A stretch of DNA of 64,000 bases from Austwickia sp. TVS 96-490-7B. GTDB lineage: Bacteria; Actinomycetota; Actinomycetes; Actinomycetales; Dermatophilaceae. The stretch lies in assembly GCF_019331795.1 (NCBI RefSeq), contig NZ_JAHPZL010000003.1, positions 49,930 through 113,929 on the forward strand. The letters are read 5' to 3'. Under the pieces are notes generated by a model that saw nothing but the letters and a program-made list of their open reading frames with translations, was not told where the DNA came from and searched no databases. The translations under genes were made by a program, and so were the position numbers. Below, piece by piece: positions 25,061 through 35,143 of the stretch; positions within the stretch are counted from its first letter, which is position 1, and each line of letters begins with the position of its first letter.

Positions 25061-25759
25061 ATGTGCCTGAGTTGGGGATAGGTGACGCTCGGGGACCACG
25101 TGGCGTGATGAGCGCAAGAGTCACCACGCCCTCATCCCCGACTGAGAGTGTTCATCACGGGGTTTTCTCACCTGAGAGTGGAGGCCGAGGTGAGCCTGGC
25201 CCTGTGGGGGTCAACACATCCCTGCCGGAGTAGATGTCGGGGTTTTCCGACTCCCTGTCGATCTCAAGCGCGAGCGATACCTGCGCCGCAGCCAGCAGGG
25301 CCGGCACATCCCACAGGACGGTATGGCGAGATACCTCCGGCCGCTGCACTCACACTGCCGTCGGCAGTTCGTCATGCGTGCGCACCAGATCACCGACACT
25401 CACTGATCCGCCTACTTGGCCCCGCCGTCGCACACATCGAGGACCGATGACGCTACCGGTGCTCGATAGTGTCATAGGAACCAACAAACTCAGCCCGCAA
25501 CAACGATGTCGACCAGCCCTACCGCGCCTGGAGAGCCCCGGGCTACGCGAGAGCTCTTCAGCATCAAGCGCCAGTCATCTTGATTCCCTTCGACATCCAT
25601 GAAATCACTGCTGGGATGCTGCTGCCCGGGATCACGGTGAGCGTCGCGGAGTGACACTCTCACATCCTCATCGCCGAAGACAAAAAGCGGCGATCCAGCT
25701 CAACGAGCTGTTCGCCGCTTTCAGACCTGACTACATCAGGTAAACCGCTATATCTAATC
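25061..25759. other. Gene-poor stretch with probable remnants
   Basis: No frame in these 699 bases is convincing. A plus-strand frame ending at TGA 25652 reads YRAWRAPGYARALQHQ and PVILIPFDIHEITAG, which looks like the tail of a lost gene. A minus-strand frame around 25155-25345 with EVSRHTVLWDVPALLAAAQ and ALEIDRESENP also looks protein-like but has no good start. I read the stretch as decayed accessory DNA next to the tRNA gene. Confidence 0.35.
25684..25721. terminator. Perfect long hairpin beside the tRNA-Ala gene
   Basis: AAAGCGGCGA (25684-25693) pairs with TCGCCGCTTT (25712-25721), and an inner CAGCTC/GAGCTG stem forms around a 3-base loop. It lies 39 bases beyond the tRNA 3' end. The A/T-rich outer ends make it a possible bidirectional terminator, probably for the tRNA transcript. 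It could also be part of an element end. Confidence 0.5.
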
Positions 25760-25835
<76 letters not shown>

Positions 25836-25928
25836 TTACCTTTGCCCTCGTGGCGAGGACTTGTTGAGTTTATCGAGGCGAGTGCTGCTTTTCCAAATCG
25901 AGGCACAGCAGGGGACTTCTGGGCCTGC

Positions 25929-26597
25929 TCAGTAGCCGTGGGCCGGGCGGGTCGGCGGTCCGGGTCGATCGACCTGTCCGTTCCAGACCGCGATCCGCCA
26001 CCGGTCGCCGACGTGGACGAGTTCACCCCAGTGGCAGTTGCCTAACCCACTGAGACACAGCCATGCGGTCCGTTGATCCATGCCGACCAGATCGGCAGCC
26101 AGCGCCCGGGCACAGACGCCATGCGTGACGACTAATGCGGTCTGGCCGGGATGGAGGGTGGCGATCACTTCGTCGAGACTGGGCCGGGCTCGACGTACCA
26201 CCTCGGCAACGGTCTCGCCATGGCCGCCGCGGCGGACATCCTCCCCCGCCGCCAGTCGCGCCAGGACCCCAGGGGAGGCTTTTTCCACGTCGGCTGCGTC
26301 ACGACCTTGCCAGTGCCCGACGCCGATCTCTCGGAGGCGGGCATCGACGGTGACTGACATGTCGGCATGATCTGCGACAATGCGCGCGGTCCGCGATGCC
26401 CGGTCCAGATCGCTAGCCCAGATCCCCGCGAGTCCATATCCCGCAAGTACCGGGGCGACCCGGCGGGCCTGGTCCAAGCCGGTCGGTGACAGGGGCGTAT
26501 TCAGATGCCCCTGCCACAGTCCACGTGCGTTATGAGTGGTGACCCCATGTCGGAGCAGGACCACTCGCCGTGGCATTGATGTCGCAGCGACGCTCAT
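25929..26597 (-). CDS. Histidine phosphatase family protein
   Basis: This 222-residue protein has the RHG catalytic motif (LLRHGVTTHN near 15), a phosphate-binding Arg in ASDLDRASRTA and the second His in LVVTHGVCAR near 160. This is the cofactor-dependent phosphoglycerate mutase/phosphatase superfamily. In the rsfS-linked position such genes are often annotated as phosphoglycerate mutase, but a broad phosphatase is more likely. Its ATG overlaps the rsfS stop by 4 bases. Confidence 0.88.
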   Translation of the reverse strand: MSVAATSMPRRVVLLRHGVTTHNARGLWQGHLNTPLSPTGLDQARRVAPVLAGYGLAGIWASDLDRASRTARIVADHADMSVTVDARLREIGVGHWQGRDAADVEKASPGVLARLAAGEDVRRGGHGETVAEVVRRARPSLDEVIATLHPGQTALVVTHGVCARALAADLVGMDQRTAWLCLSGLGNCHWGELVHVGDRWRIAVWNGQVDRPGPPTRPAHGY

Positions 26598-26983
26598 CGA
26601 GGCGAATCGGCCGGAGGGTCCTGCGGGCCCAGAGTCAACGGCACGGCAGGGCAGTCACGCCAGAGCCGCTCCAACTGGTAGAACGTCCGCTCTTCCTGGT
26701 GTTGGACGTGAACGACGAGGTCACCGAAATCGATCAGCACCCAGCGGGCTTCCCGGTCACCTTCGCGGCGAACCCGCTTGACTCCGGCGCCGTGGAGTTT
26801 CTCCTCGATCTCGTCCACAATCGAGGAGATCTGCCGCTCGTTGGGGGCAGAGGCGACCAGGAAGATATCAGTCAGTGCCAGATGTTCGCTGACATCCAGG
26901 GCAACGATGTCAGTGGCGAGTTTGTCTTCGGCTGCAGTTGCGGCGATCTGGGCAAGATGGCAGGCATGGTCGGTGGCAGGCAC
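26594..26983 (-). CDS. rsfS: Ribosomal silencing factor RsfS
   Basis: This 129-residue member of the Iojap/RsfS family binds ribosomal protein L14 and blocks 30S-50S joining in starvation. Visible motifs are DIVALDVSEHLALTDIFLV and the C-terminal DFGDLVVHVQHQEERTFYQL. Length is normal apart from a Pro-rich tail. The gene lies 21 bases after nadD, a conserved pairing. Confidence 0.95.
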   Translation of the reverse strand: MPATDHACHLAQIAATAAEDKLATDIVALDVSEHLALTDIFLVASAPNERQISSIVDEIEEKLHGAGVKRVRREGDREARWVLIDFGDLVVHVQHQEERTFYQLERLWRDCPAVPLTLGPQDPPADSPR

Positions 26984-27004
26984 GGGTGGGATTTCCTCCT
27001 GAGA

Positions 27005-27715
27005 TCACCGCGGTACCGGTGCCATCGTCGGGGCCTGCCCGGTCGTGGCGCCCCCAGTGCACGGTGCGGGTGTCGACGTCGTTCGGTACAGACGGTACTT
27101 GGCGATGTACTGAACCACCCCATCCGGCACGAGATACCAGATCGGTTCACCCGCTCCCACACGATCGCGACAGTCAGTGGAACTGATCGCCATCGCTGGA
27201 ATTTCGGTGAGCGTGATGCCCTCTTTGGGCAGGCCACGGTCGCTGAGACAGTGGCCGGGACGGGTCACTCCGACAAAGTGCGCCAGCTCCCAGAGCTCGT
27301 CGGCGTCTTTCCAGGACAGGATCTGTTCGAGGGCATCGGCGCCGGTGATGAAGAAGAATTCTGCATCAGGTCGTTGGGCATGCAGATCACGCAGCGTGTC
27401 GATGGTGTACGTCGGACCGTTCCGGTCGATGTCAACGCGGCTGACGGAGAAGCGTGGGTTGGATGCGGTAGCGATCACAGTCATCAGGTATCGGTGTTCC
27501 GCGGACGCCAGCAGGGTGCGATCTTTCTGCCAGGGCTGACCGGTGGGCACGAAAACCACCTCGTCGAGTCCCAGGAGGTGTTGCACTTCGCTGGCCGCGA
27601 CGAGGTGACCGTGGTGAATCGGGTTGAACGTGCCACCCATGACACCGACGCGGGTGGCACGGGGTTCAGTGGGTGGAACTGTGTCCTCCCTGGGCCGTGG
27701 CAGTGCCGGGGGCAA
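27005..27715 (-). CDS. nadD: Nicotinate-nucleotide adenylyltransferase NadD
   Basis: NadD joins ATP and nicotinate mononucleotide to make deamido-NAD in NAD biosynthesis. The nucleotidyltransferase motif [11 protein letters not shown] lies near 27-37, and [10 protein letters not shown] corresponds to the family ISSTxIR motif near the C-terminus. The start is uncertain. The longest frame opens with TTG at 27715 and overlaps the upstream small gene by about 50 bases; the only later obvious start is the ATG inside MGGTFN. The C-terminal 25 residues are low-complexity. Confidence 0.92.
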   Translation of the reverse strand: MPPALPRPREDTVPPTEPRATRVGVMGGTFNPIHHGHLVAASEVQHLLGLDEVVFVPTGQPWQKDRTLLASAEHRYLMTVIATASNPRFSVSRVDIDRNGPTYTIDTLRDLHAQRPDAEFFFITGADALEQILSWKDADELWELAHFVGVTRPGHCLSDRGLPKEGITLTEIPAMAISSTDCRDRVGAGEPIWYLVPDGVVQYIAKYRLYRTTSTPAPCTGGATTGQAPTMAPVPR

Positions 27716-27905
27716 CGTGAGGCACCATGTCAGGCCCCTCCATCAGGGTGTGTCCCGCATTGCGGAACAGCCAGGTGATCAGAAGCAGCAGCATGAAAGC
27801 GGCCAGGGCAATCACTCCGTAAGCCCAATCGGGCATCGGGAGTTCCCAGACAACTTCGTGGCCACTACCCGGAACAGCCTGCAGGGTCATCGGGGTCAGC
27901 GACAT
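27666..27905 (-). CDS. Small single-span membrane protein upstream of nadD
   Basis: From ATG 27905, with AAGGTGG upstream, this encodes 79 residues with one hydrophobic segment at about 30-50 ([17 protein letters not shown]) and a His-containing polar tail ending GGHSSTH. A GTG three codons earlier is possible. It precedes and overlaps nadD in the same direction, so it is probably co-transcribed. Function is unknown. Confidence 0.6.
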   Translation of the reverse strand: MSLTPMTLQAVPGSGHEVVWELPMPDWAYGVIALAAFMLLLLITWLFRNAGHTLMEGPDMVPHVAPGTATAQGGHSSTH

Positions 27906-28018
27906 AGGGTCCACCTTATCGGGGTGTTCCTCCTGAGGTGGCTGATGTCCCCTCGTGAGCCGTCGAGCGCCCGCCCAGGGGCGTCGGACGTGCGCTGAGC
28001 GGCAGTTACCCTGTGCTC

Positions 28019-28984
28019 ATGCAGCCTGCCTCCTCCGACGTGGAGTTGTCCGTCGTCGTCCCCGTTTTCAACGAGGAGGCCGTGCTCCCGTTGATGATCG
28101 ACCGCCTCCGGCCCGTCCTGGACGGACTGGAATCGACGTACGAGGTGCTGGCTGTGGACGACGGTTCAACGGACGCCTCGCCGGTGATCCTGCAACGGTT
28201 GCGTCGGCAGTGGCCCGCGTTGCGAGTCCTCCGCTTGCGCGCCAATTCTGGTCACCAAGCTGCGATCTCCGCCGGCTTAGCTCGAGCACGAGGCGACTAC
28301 GTGGTGACGATTGACGCTGATTTGCAAGATCCTCCAGAGACCATCGCCCAGATGCTGCAGGTGGCCCGGGACGAAAAGGTCGATGTCGTCTACGGGGTGC
28401 GTTCAGATCGGCGTACCGACACGGTGTTCAAACGAGGTACGGCGGGGGCTTACTACCGGCTGATGCGCGCCTTGGCCGGGAAGAAAGTGGTCGATCAGGC
28501 CGGTGACTTCCGCATGATGAGTCGGGCGACCGTGGAGGCTGTCAACGCACTTCCCGAGCAGCATCGGGTACTTCGTCTGGTCGTGCCCACTTTGGGTTTT
28601 CCCAGTGCCCGGGTCGAATACGAACGAGCAGTGCGTGCCGCCGGGGACTCCAAATACCCGTTGCGCAAGATGATCGCGTTGAGCGTGGACAGCCTCACCG
28701 GCCACTCGATGGCGCCATTGCGGCTAGCCACCTGGTGTGGCCTGTGCGGTGGCCTGGCTGCGCTAGGAGTGCTCTGTTATGCCCTCATCGCTCGCGCACT
28801 GGGGCATGTCATCGCAGGATGGACCTCGACCGTGGTGGTAGTCGCCGCAGTAGGCGCCGTCCAGCTGTTGTGTCTGGGCGTTCTCGGAGAGTACGTCGGG
28901 CGGATGTACACGATGATGCAAGGCCGCCCGACGTACTACGTGGCGTACGACTCGTTGGAGTCACACGAACAGGTCAACTCCTGA
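28019..28984 (+). CDS. Glycosyltransferase family 2 (polyprenyl-phosphate glycosyltransferase type)
   Basis: A GT-A domain at the N-terminus shows [23 protein letters not shown] and the metal-binding DADLQDPPE. Two membrane helices follow, at about 235-260 and 270-295, then EYVGRMY. This is the layout of dolichol-phosphate mannosyltransferase/GtrB-like enzymes, which charge undecaprenyl phosphate with a sugar for use outside the membrane. I prefer ATG 28019 over the GTG two codons earlier. The gene is divergent from nadD and overlaps the convergent proA end by 11 bases. Confidence 0.88.
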   Translation: MQPASSDVELSVVVPVFNEEAVLPLMIDRLRPVLDGLESTYEVLAVDDGSTDASPVILQRLRRQWPALRVLRLRANSGHQAAISAGLARARGDYVVTIDADLQDPPETIAQMLQVARDEKVDVVYGVRSDRRTDTVFKRGTAGAYYRLMRALAGKKVVDQAGDFRMMSRATVEAVNALPEQHRVLRLVVPTLGFPSARVEYERAVRAAGDSKYPLRKMIALSVDSLTGHSMAPLRLATWCGLCGGLAALGVLCYALIARALGHVIAGWTSTVVVVAAVGAVQLLCLGVLGEYVGRMYTMMQGRPTYYVAYDSLESHEQVNS

Positions 28985-30884
28985 TGTGACCGTCGCCCTC
29001 GACAATCCATTTGGTACTGGTCATTTCCGGAAGGCCCATCGGACCACGGGCATGCAACTTCTGCGTGCTAATCCCGATCTCCGCGCCAAAACCGAACTCG
29101 CCGCCATCGGTGAACCTGGTCGAAGAGTTGACCATCACCACTGCGGCGTCGACCTCGCTGGTCCAGCGACGTGCCGCCGTCCGGTCCTCGGTGACGATAG
29201 CTTCGGTGTGCCCGGTGGAATATCGTGCGACGTGAGCCATCGCCTCATCAAGATCCGCCACCACCCGTACGGCGATTTCCAAACCGTGGTATTCACAGGC
29301 CCAATCGAGTTCCCCAGCTTCCAAGACCGGGACACCAACCCCAGCCGCAGCGGTGATCGTCGCAACATCCCCGTGAATCTTCACCGACTGCTCGTGCAGT
29401 GCAGGCAGCACCAGCGGAAGGAAGCGGGCTGCGATGTCCGCGTGGACCAGCAGCGTTTCTGCGGCATTACACACGCTGGGTCGCTGGGTCTTCGCGTTGA
29501 CCACGATCTCCAAGGCCTTGCCCAGCTCTGCAGCCGCATCGACATACACGTGGACATTGCCACTGCCCGTCTCGATCACCGGCACCGTGGACTGCGTCAC
29601 CACGGTCTCGATCAGTTTGGCACCGCCGCGGGGCACGATGACATCCACCAACCCGCGAGCCCGCATCAGCGAGACCGCTTCGTCATGTCCGCCCTCCAAC
29701 AGGTGGACTGCGTCTGCTGGCAGACCAGCGCGCTCAATGGCTTCGCGTAACGTCGCCACCAACGCCCGGTTGCTGTACGACGCCGCTGAGCCACCTCGCA
29801 GGATGACAGCGTTCCCGCTCTTCATCGCGATCCCTGCGGCATCGACAGTCACATTGGGACGGGCTTCGTAGATCATCCCGATCACTCCGAAAGGCACCCT
29901 GACCTGACGGATCTGCAAGCCGTTGGGCAAGGTCGATCCCCGCACCACGTGTCCCACTGGGTCGGGCAAGGCCACCAGATCACGCAAGGCGTCAGCGATG
30001 CCGTCCAAGCGCCCCTGATCCAGCCGAATTCGGTCGACCAGGCTGTCAGGGAGCCCTTTGACCCGAGCACGCTCCAGGTCACGGCTGTTGGCATCGAGGA
30101 TGCGTGGACTCTGCGCGGCGACAGCATCCGCCATCGCCTGGAGAGCGCGGTTTTTTTGCGCGCTGGTCGCCACCGCCAAGCGACGAGCGGCCACCCGCGC
30201 TGCGTCTCCGGCAGCTTGCACCGTCGGCACCACTGTCGGTGTTGGCACCGGGAGGGGGACCTCGTCCACGGTCGCCACGCCAGCACCACCGCCAGGGAGT
30301 TCTCCGGCGGTGCCGCTCTGTCCCAGCATTCCCGCCGGGATCACCAACGGCGCAGTCATCGGGTCATCCGCACGGATCTGCGCCTGGGGGCTGTCGACTC
30401 GGCGGATCATCCGCAACATGAAGGGTTCAAACCCGGCGCGTTCATACAGCCGTTTGGCTTCGGCATTCCCAGCGAGGGTCTCCAGCGACCAATACGTGAT
30501 TTCGCGTCGTTTCAGTTCGCTACGGCAGGCTTCGATGAGGCGAGTCCCGATGCCGCAGCCTCGTGCCGCCTCCGCCACGGCGAGCGACTCCAACTCACCA
30601 CACCACTGCCCCATGTCAAAAGCCGAGCCGGAGGAAGTGAAGTGCAATGCCGCGTAGCCCACCACCTTGTCGTTGTTTTCGGTGTCTACCGCGAGATAGA
30701 CGACACCGGCACCGTCGTTGAGCCAAGTGAGGTATTCCTCATGGCGAAGAGCCCAGGCGGCGTTGGGATCACGCACCGGAAGGTCCGGTCCAATGACGTC
30801 CACGTACCGCAGGAGCATCGCCTTCCATAGGGGCTTAACCCGCTGCAGGTCGCGAATGTGAGCACGCATGATCTCGAAGCGCAT
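28974..30884 (-). CDS. proA: GNAT acetyltransferase fused to gamma-glutamyl phosphate reductase (ProA)
   Basis: The C-terminal part, from about residue 220, is a complete ProA, which reduces gamma-glutamyl phosphate with NADPH in proline synthesis. It has [14 protein letters not shown], the catalytic Cys472 in [11 protein letters not shown], and [13 protein letters not shown]. The N-terminal 165 residues form a GNAT acetyltransferase with the acetyl-CoA motif ARGCGIGTR (107-115) and a conserved [13 protein letters not shown] Pro/Val/Gly-rich linker (about 170-220) joins them. ProA alone is about 417 residues; this product has 636. No stop or start separates the domains. Confidence 0.93.
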   Translation of the reverse strand: MRFEIMRAHIRDLQRVKPLWKAMLLRYVDVIGPDLPVRDPNAAWALRHEEYLTWLNDGAGVVYLAVDTENNDKVVGYAALHFTSSGSAFDMGQWCGELESLAVAEAARGCGIGTRLIEACRSELKRREITYWSLETLAGNAEAKRLYERAGFEPFMLRMIRRVDSPQAQIRADDPMTAPLVIPAGMLGQSGTAGELPGGGAGVATVDEVPLPVPTPTVVPTVQAAGDAARVAARRLAVATSAQKNRALQAMADAVAAQSPRILDANSRDLERARVKGLPDSLVDRIRLDQGRLDGIADALRDLVALPDPVGHVVRGSTLPNGLQIRQVRVPFGVIGMIYEARPNVTVDAAGIAMKSGNAVILRGGSAASYSNRALVATLREAIERAGLPADAVHLLEGGHDEAVSLMRARGLVDVIVPRGGAKLIETVVTQSTVPVIETGSGNVHVYVDAAAELGKALEIVVNAKTQRPSVCNAAETLLVHADIAARFLPLVLPALHEQSVKIHGDVATITAAAGVGVPVLEAGELDWACEYHGLEIAVRVVADLDEAMAHVARYSTGHTEAIVTEDRTAARRWTSEVDAAVVMVNSSTRFTDGGEFGFGAEIGISTQKLHARGPMGLPEMTSTKWIVEGDGHIRS

Positions 30885-30963
30885 GGTTCGACGCTACCCA
30901 GCCTGCCCGTCCTGGGCGAATCCAGCCTGCGAAAAACCTGCCAGATGGACGCGCCACAGCCGC

Positions 30964-32115
30964 TTAGCGACGGACCAGCACGAGATAATCCCGGTTCACC
31001 ACGTCTCGGGCATAGTGCGGACCCAATACCTCCCCGAGCCAACGAGTGCTGCGTCCCAGCAGCCGCGGTAGCTCATCACTGGAGAAAGCCACCAACCCTC
31101 GAGCGACGGCGCGCCGGTCCGGGCCCACCAGCTCCACTGGCGCCCCGGCGGCGAAAGCGCCCTCCAGGGCCACGATCCCGGCGGGTAACAGCGAGGCGCC
31201 CCGTTCTACCACCGCCCGTACCGCCCCCTCATCAAGGACCAGAGTGCCCTCCGGTTCACTGGCGTGCGCCAGCCACAACCGCTTCGACGTGGGACGCGCC
31301 CCCCATGGGGCAAAAACGGTGCCGACATCGGCTCCAGCCAAGGCGTCCTCGATCTGTCCCGCTGCGGCGAGCAACGTGGGAACACCAGCCCCAGTAGCGA
31401 TTCGGGCAGCGTCAACCTTGGTGACCATCCCGCCAGTACCGACCAGACTGCCGCTACCGCCAATACGGATCCCGCGAAGATCCTGCGCTCCACGAATCAA
31501 CGGTAACCGGACACTCGTTGGCTCCGTCGGGGGCCCGTCGTACAGGGCATCGGTGTCAGTGAGGAGCACCAACGCACCCGCCCCGACCAGGTGCGCGACA
31601 AGCGCAGCAAGCCGGTCATTGTCACCAAATCGGATTTCGTCGGTGGCGACAGCGTCGTTCTCGTTGACCACCGGGACAATTCCTAGGCGCATCAACCGGA
31701 TCAGAGCGCGACGGGCGTTGACGTAGTGCCCGCTGCGGTTGAGGTCAGCTGCAGTCAACAACACCTGCCCCACGCCCAATCCGTGCCGGCCAAAGGCTTC
31801 GGTGTAAGCAGCAATCAAGGCGCCCTGGCCGACACTGGCGGCGGCCTGTTGGGTGGCCAGATCTCGGGGTCGGGCGGTCAGGCCGAGCGGAGTGATCCCG
31901 GCTGCTACCGCCCCGGAAGAGACGAGGACCACCTGATGCCCTCGGAGACGTCGCGCAGCCAGTGCATCACTGATCGCACCGAGTCTGGTCACATCAAGGA
32001 TGCCTTCAGCAGTGGTCAGGGAGGACGACCCCACCTTGACCACGATGCGTGGCGCTTCCGCGATGGTCTGCCGGATTGCTGCCGCGGAGATGTCCCCCGA
32101 GTGCTCCTGCGTCAT
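30964..32115 (-). CDS. proB: Glutamate 5-kinase ProB with PUA domain
   Basis: This 383-residue enzyme phosphorylates glutamate in the first step of proline synthesis. The amino-acid kinase domain starts with RIVVKVGSSSLTT near 24-36, with LVSSGAVAAG near 64-73 and ENDAVATDEIRFGDND near 151-166. A C-terminal PUA domain occupies about 285-375, as in long-form ProB. It lies 79 bases upstream of the GNAT-ProA gene and probably shares a transcript with it. Confidence 0.96.
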   Translation of the reverse strand: MTQEHSGDISAAAIRQTIAEAPRIVVKVGSSSLTTAEGILDVTRLGAISDALAARRLRGHQVVLVSSGAVAAGITPLGLTARPRDLATQQAAASVGQGALIAAYTEAFGRHGLGVGQVLLTAADLNRSGHYVNARRALIRLMRLGIVPVVNENDAVATDEIRFGDNDRLAALVAHLVGAGALVLLTDTDALYDGPPTEPTSVRLPLIRGAQDLRGIRIGGSGSLVGTGGMVTKVDAARIATGAGVPTLLAAAGQIEDALAGADVGTVFAPWGARPTSKRLWLAHASEPEGTLVLDEGAVRAVVERGASLLPAGIVALEGAFAAGAPVELVGPDRRAVARGLVAFSSDELPRLLGRSTRWLGEVLGPHYARDVVNRDYLVLVRR

Positions 32116-32189
32116 ACCGGAGAGGATATCGGCCAGCCTGGCGCCGAGACGACTCGCAGCTGTCAGAGGGGGTCCAGCGGCCCCCTGTT

Positions 32190-32501
32190 TCAGGGAGAGA
32201 CCGCGGATCCAGCGAGATGCCGCAGCGCCCGCTCCATCACCATTCCGGTAAAGGGATTAGCAGGCGCCCCCAGGTCATCGAGTCGACGACGCGTGCGTTG
32301 CAGGTAATCCGCAGTGATTGATTGCCCCGCAGGGAGAACTCCGGTACGTCGATCGACAGCGATTTGCATCGCAAAAGCGCTCAATGGACGTTCATGCGGT
32401 GCCTGACCCTGCCAGATCACCTCCCCGGTGGCAGCGTGGATTAGCTGGCGGTCATCATCACACAGATGGTCGAGGTCGCTACCGAAGACCTTCCGGGCCA
32501 T
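32190..32501 (-). CDS. Hypothetical protein between obgE and proB
   Basis: I favour ATG 32501, giving 103 residues that begin MARKVFGSDLDHL. The frame is open to a TTG at 32720, but that extension is a Pro/Arg/Ser-rich stretch that may not be translated. The core SDLDHLCDDDRQLIHAATGE is predicted to be helical and soluble. I do not recognise a family. It sits between obgE and proB, 74 bases before proB. Confidence 0.5.
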   Translation of the reverse strand: MARKVFGSDLDHLCDDDRQLIHAATGEVIWQGQAPHERPLSAFAMQIAVDRRTGVLPAGQSITADYLQRTRRRLDDLGAPANPFTGMVMERALRHLAGSAVSP

Positions 32502-32779
32502 CTCTGACCGCCCACGAGGAAGGACACTGCCTCGGTTAGCTGACTCGATGGCCTCAGTGCTGTGCGGTGGCGGAGGTGCGGGCGCACCACCGCGGCTCCC
32601 CGCGGGCGGGGAGGATGTCGGAACCTGACGTACGTCTCTCACCTGATGTGATCCTCTACCCCGGTGATCCACGACTTTCCCCTGCGCCCCACGGTAGGCA
32701 CGGGCAGCCGGGAAGAGCAAGGGTGATCGGGGGGCCAGCGAGGGTCAGGCGCTCAACGGCACCAAGGAGTTTCGCTGAG

Positions 32780-34303
32780 TCAGTCGTCTGTGTTAGTCCA
32801 CCAGCCAGCAGCACGTTCAGCGGCAAGCTCGTCACGGGCTGCCTGTTTAGCGGCCCGGCGATCGTCGTAGTCAGCCCGTTTCTGGCCACGCGTTGGCCGA
32901 TGCCGGTCCTCCAGCCGATGATCAGTGCCACGTCGGCCGAGAAGTTCAGCACCCGCGGTCATCGTCGGCTCCCAGTCAAAGACGACCGCGTCATCTTCAG
33001 GACCGATCAAGACCGTGGACCCGGCGACTGCGCCAGCAGCAAACAGAGCCTCTTCCACCCCAGCCCGCGCAAGCCGGTCGGCGAGATACCCCACCGCCTC
33101 GTCGTTCGTGAAGTCGGTTTGGCGGACCCAGCGGGTGGGACGCTCGCCGAGGACCCGGTACGCCGGACCATCGGGTCCGTCCTCCGCGCGAACGGTGAAT
33201 CCGTCGTCATCCACAGCGACAGGGCGGACCACGACCCGCTGCCGAGCGATCTGTTCTGTCCGGGCGAGCTGCTCGGCGCGGGCGGCAGCGACATGGCGGG
33301 CTAGAGCGAAGCTAAGTTCTTTCAGGCCGGTCCGGGCGACAGCAGAGACCACGTGCACTTCGAGACCACGTTCTTGCAGGTCAGGGACCACCATCTCAGC
33401 AAGCTCTCGCGCTTCAGGGATGTCGGCTTTGTTGAGCACGACGATGCGGGTGCGTTCGGACAGGGGGCGGCCGCCTAGTGCTTCGTCGGGGACGTAGTGG
33501 CGCAGCTCGTGTTCGATGGCGTCAAGGTCGGTGAGCGGGTCCCGTCCCGGCTCCAAGGTGGCACAGTCGACAACATGGACCAGCACTGAGCAGCGTTCGA
33601 CGTGGCGCAGGAATTCTATGCCTAGTCCTTTGCCCTGATGGGCACCAGGGATGAGCCCCGGGACATCTGCGACGGTGTATCGGGCATCACCAGCAGTCAC
33701 CACGCCGAGGTTGGGGACGAGCGTGGTGAAAGGGTAGTCGGCAATTTTGGGGCGAGCAGCAGACAGGACTGACACCAGGGATGATTTCCCGGCGCTAGGG
33801 AATCCGATCAACGCGACATCAGCAAGGGTTTTCAACTCCAGGACAATGTCACGGGCTTCGCCTGGTTCACCGAGGAGAGCAAATCCTGGGGCTTTACGAC
33901 GGGGACTGGCCAAGGCTTTGTTACCCAGTCCGCCGCGGCCGCCGCGGGCCACGATGTATTCGCTACCCATGCCGACCAGGTCAGCGAGTAACCGCCCGTC
34001 ACGGTCTTTGACGACCGTACCGGCCGGGACCGGAAGCACCAATGGTTCACCTTGGCCGCCGTTACGTTCTTCCCCTTCACCGGGCTTGCCATTGGCTGCC
34101 TGACGGTGGGGACTGTGGTGATAGTCCAACAGGGTGGTGACCTGAGGATCGACACGGACAATGACGTCCCCGCCATGGCCGCCGTTTCCTCCGTCGGGTC
34201 CTCCCAGAGGTTTGAACTTCTCACGGTGGACCGAAGCGCATCCGTGGCCGCCCTTACCTGCAGCCACGGAGAGCATCACCCGGTCGACGAATGTCGCGGC
34301 CAT
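32780..34303 (-). CDS. obgE: GTPase ObgE/CgtA
   Basis: This 507-residue Obg GTPase takes part in late 50S subunit assembly and stress control. The glycine-rich Obg fold fills the first 160 residues ([14 protein letters not shown]). The G domain shows [12 protein letters not shown] near 167 and [14 protein letters not shown] near 213. An OCT domain lies at about 355-440, and the remainder is a charged low-complexity tail typical of actinobacterial Obg. It follows the rpmA terminator, so a separate promoter is likely. Confidence 0.96.
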   Translation of the reverse strand: MAATFVDRVMLSVAAGKGGHGCASVHREKFKPLGGPDGGNGGHGGDVIVRVDPQVTTLLDYHHSPHRQAANGKPGEGEERNGGQGEPLVLPVPAGTVVKDRDGRLLADLVGMGSEYIVARGGRGGLGNKALASPRRKAPGFALLGEPGEARDIVLELKTLADVALIGFPSAGKSSLVSVLSAARPKIADYPFTTLVPNLGVVTAGDARYTVADVPGLIPGAHQGKGLGIEFLRHVERCSVLVHVVDCATLEPGRDPLTDLDAIEHELRHYVPDEALGGRPLSERTRIVVLNKADIPEARELAEMVVPDLQERGLEVHVVSAVARTGLKELSFALARHVAAARAEQLARTEQIARQRVVVRPVAVDDDGFTVRAEDGPDGPAYRVLGERPTRWVRQTDFTNDEAVGYLADRLARAGVEEALFAAGAVAGSTVLIGPEDDAVVFDWEPTMTAGAELLGRRGTDHRLEDRHRPTRGQKRADYDDRRAAKQAARDELAAERAAGWWTNTDD

Positions 34304-34348
34304 GAGGACTGCCTTTCGGAGACGAACCGGGCTGCGCCCGGGGAATGA

Positions 34349-34382
34349 GTGAAAGGGGCGGGCTCGAGCCCGCCCCTTTCAC
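34349..34382 (-). terminator. Perfect 34-base palindrome after rpmA
   Basis: GTGAAAGGGGCGGGCTC (34349-34365) is the exact reverse complement of 34366-34382, giving a 17-base-pair stem with almost no loop. It lies 21 bases beyond the rpmA stop, on the way to obgE, the expected place for an intrinsic terminator. A long T run is absent on the distal side, as is common in high-GC actinobacteria. Confidence 0.8.
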
Positions 34383-34403
34383 AGGGAGAATCTGAGGTGA
34401 ACG

Positions 34404-34667
34404 TCAGGCGCTCTGCTCGGCCGGGACAATGTTGACCGTCTTACGGCCCCGCTTCATCCCGAACTTCACCGCGCCGGCAGCCAGCGCGAACAGCGTGTCG
34501 TCGCCGCCACGGCCGACGTTCTCACCGGGGTGGAAGTGCGTGCCACGCTGACGGACGAGGATCTCACCCGCGTTGACGACCTGGCCGCCGAATCGCTTGA
34601 CGCCGAGGTACTGGGGGTTGGAGTCGCGGCCGTTACGAGACGACGACGCACCCTTCTTGTGTGCCAT
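34404..34667 (-). CDS. rpmA: 50S ribosomal protein L27
   Basis: This 87-residue L27 begins [19 protein letters not shown] and contains [20 protein letters not shown] and [18 protein letters not shown], all diagnostic. Its N-terminus reaches toward the peptidyl-transferase centre. It follows rplU by 56 bases, in the universal L21-L27 pair. Confidence 0.98.
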   Translation of the reverse strand: MAHKKGASSSRNGRDSNPQYLGVKRFGGQVVNAGEILVRQRGTHFHPGENVGRGGDDTLFALAAGAVKFGMKRGRKTVNIVPAEQSA

Positions 34668-34723
34668 ATCAGTGTCTGCCTTTGCTAATCGTGGAGGCTA
34701 CGAGAACTCAATGACCCCGAGGC

Positions 34724-35032
34724 TCATGCCCCGATCGCGGTCACCTTGATCTGGGTCGTCGGCTGACGGTGGCCCTGACGCTTGCGGTAGCCGGTCTTGT
34801 TCTTGTACTTCAGGATCGTGATCTTGGGACCCTTGGTGGCCTTGACCACCTCCGCGGTGACCTTGACCTTGGCAAGCTCGGCCGCTGCGGTGACGACCTT
34901 GGCTCCGTCCACGAGCATCAGCGGGGTGAGGTCCACGGACGCGCCGGGCTCGGCGTTGACCTTGTCGACGATGAGGACGTCCCCTACGGACACCTTTTCC
35001 TGGCGGCCGCCGGCACGAACAATCGCGTACAC
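34724..35032 (-). CDS. rplU: 50S ribosomal protein L21
   Basis: This 102-residue L21 starts [18 protein letters not shown] and ends with [19 protein letters not shown], the family signature. It binds 23S rRNA with L20. The 111 bases between rne and rplU are a leader region that contains TTGACG on the minus strand, but I cannot pair it with a good -10. Confidence 0.98.
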   Translation of the reverse strand: MYAIVRAGGRQEKVSVGDVLIVDKVNAEPGASVDLTPLMLVDGAKVVTAAAELAKVKVTAEVVKATKGPKITILKYKNKTGYRKRQGHRQPTTQIKVTAIGA

Positions 35033-35143
35033 GTTGAACCCACTCTCTTTGACTTAGCTGTGATGGATGGTCTCTTCGAACCGGCCCGTCAATACGGGGC
35101 ACGGTGGACGCACCGACGACCAAGCTTACGGGACGACAGACCC

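Noticed and set aside
26570..27778. 402-codon plus-strand frame across rsfS and nadD
   Set aside because: It runs antisense through two clearly identified genes and has no family features.
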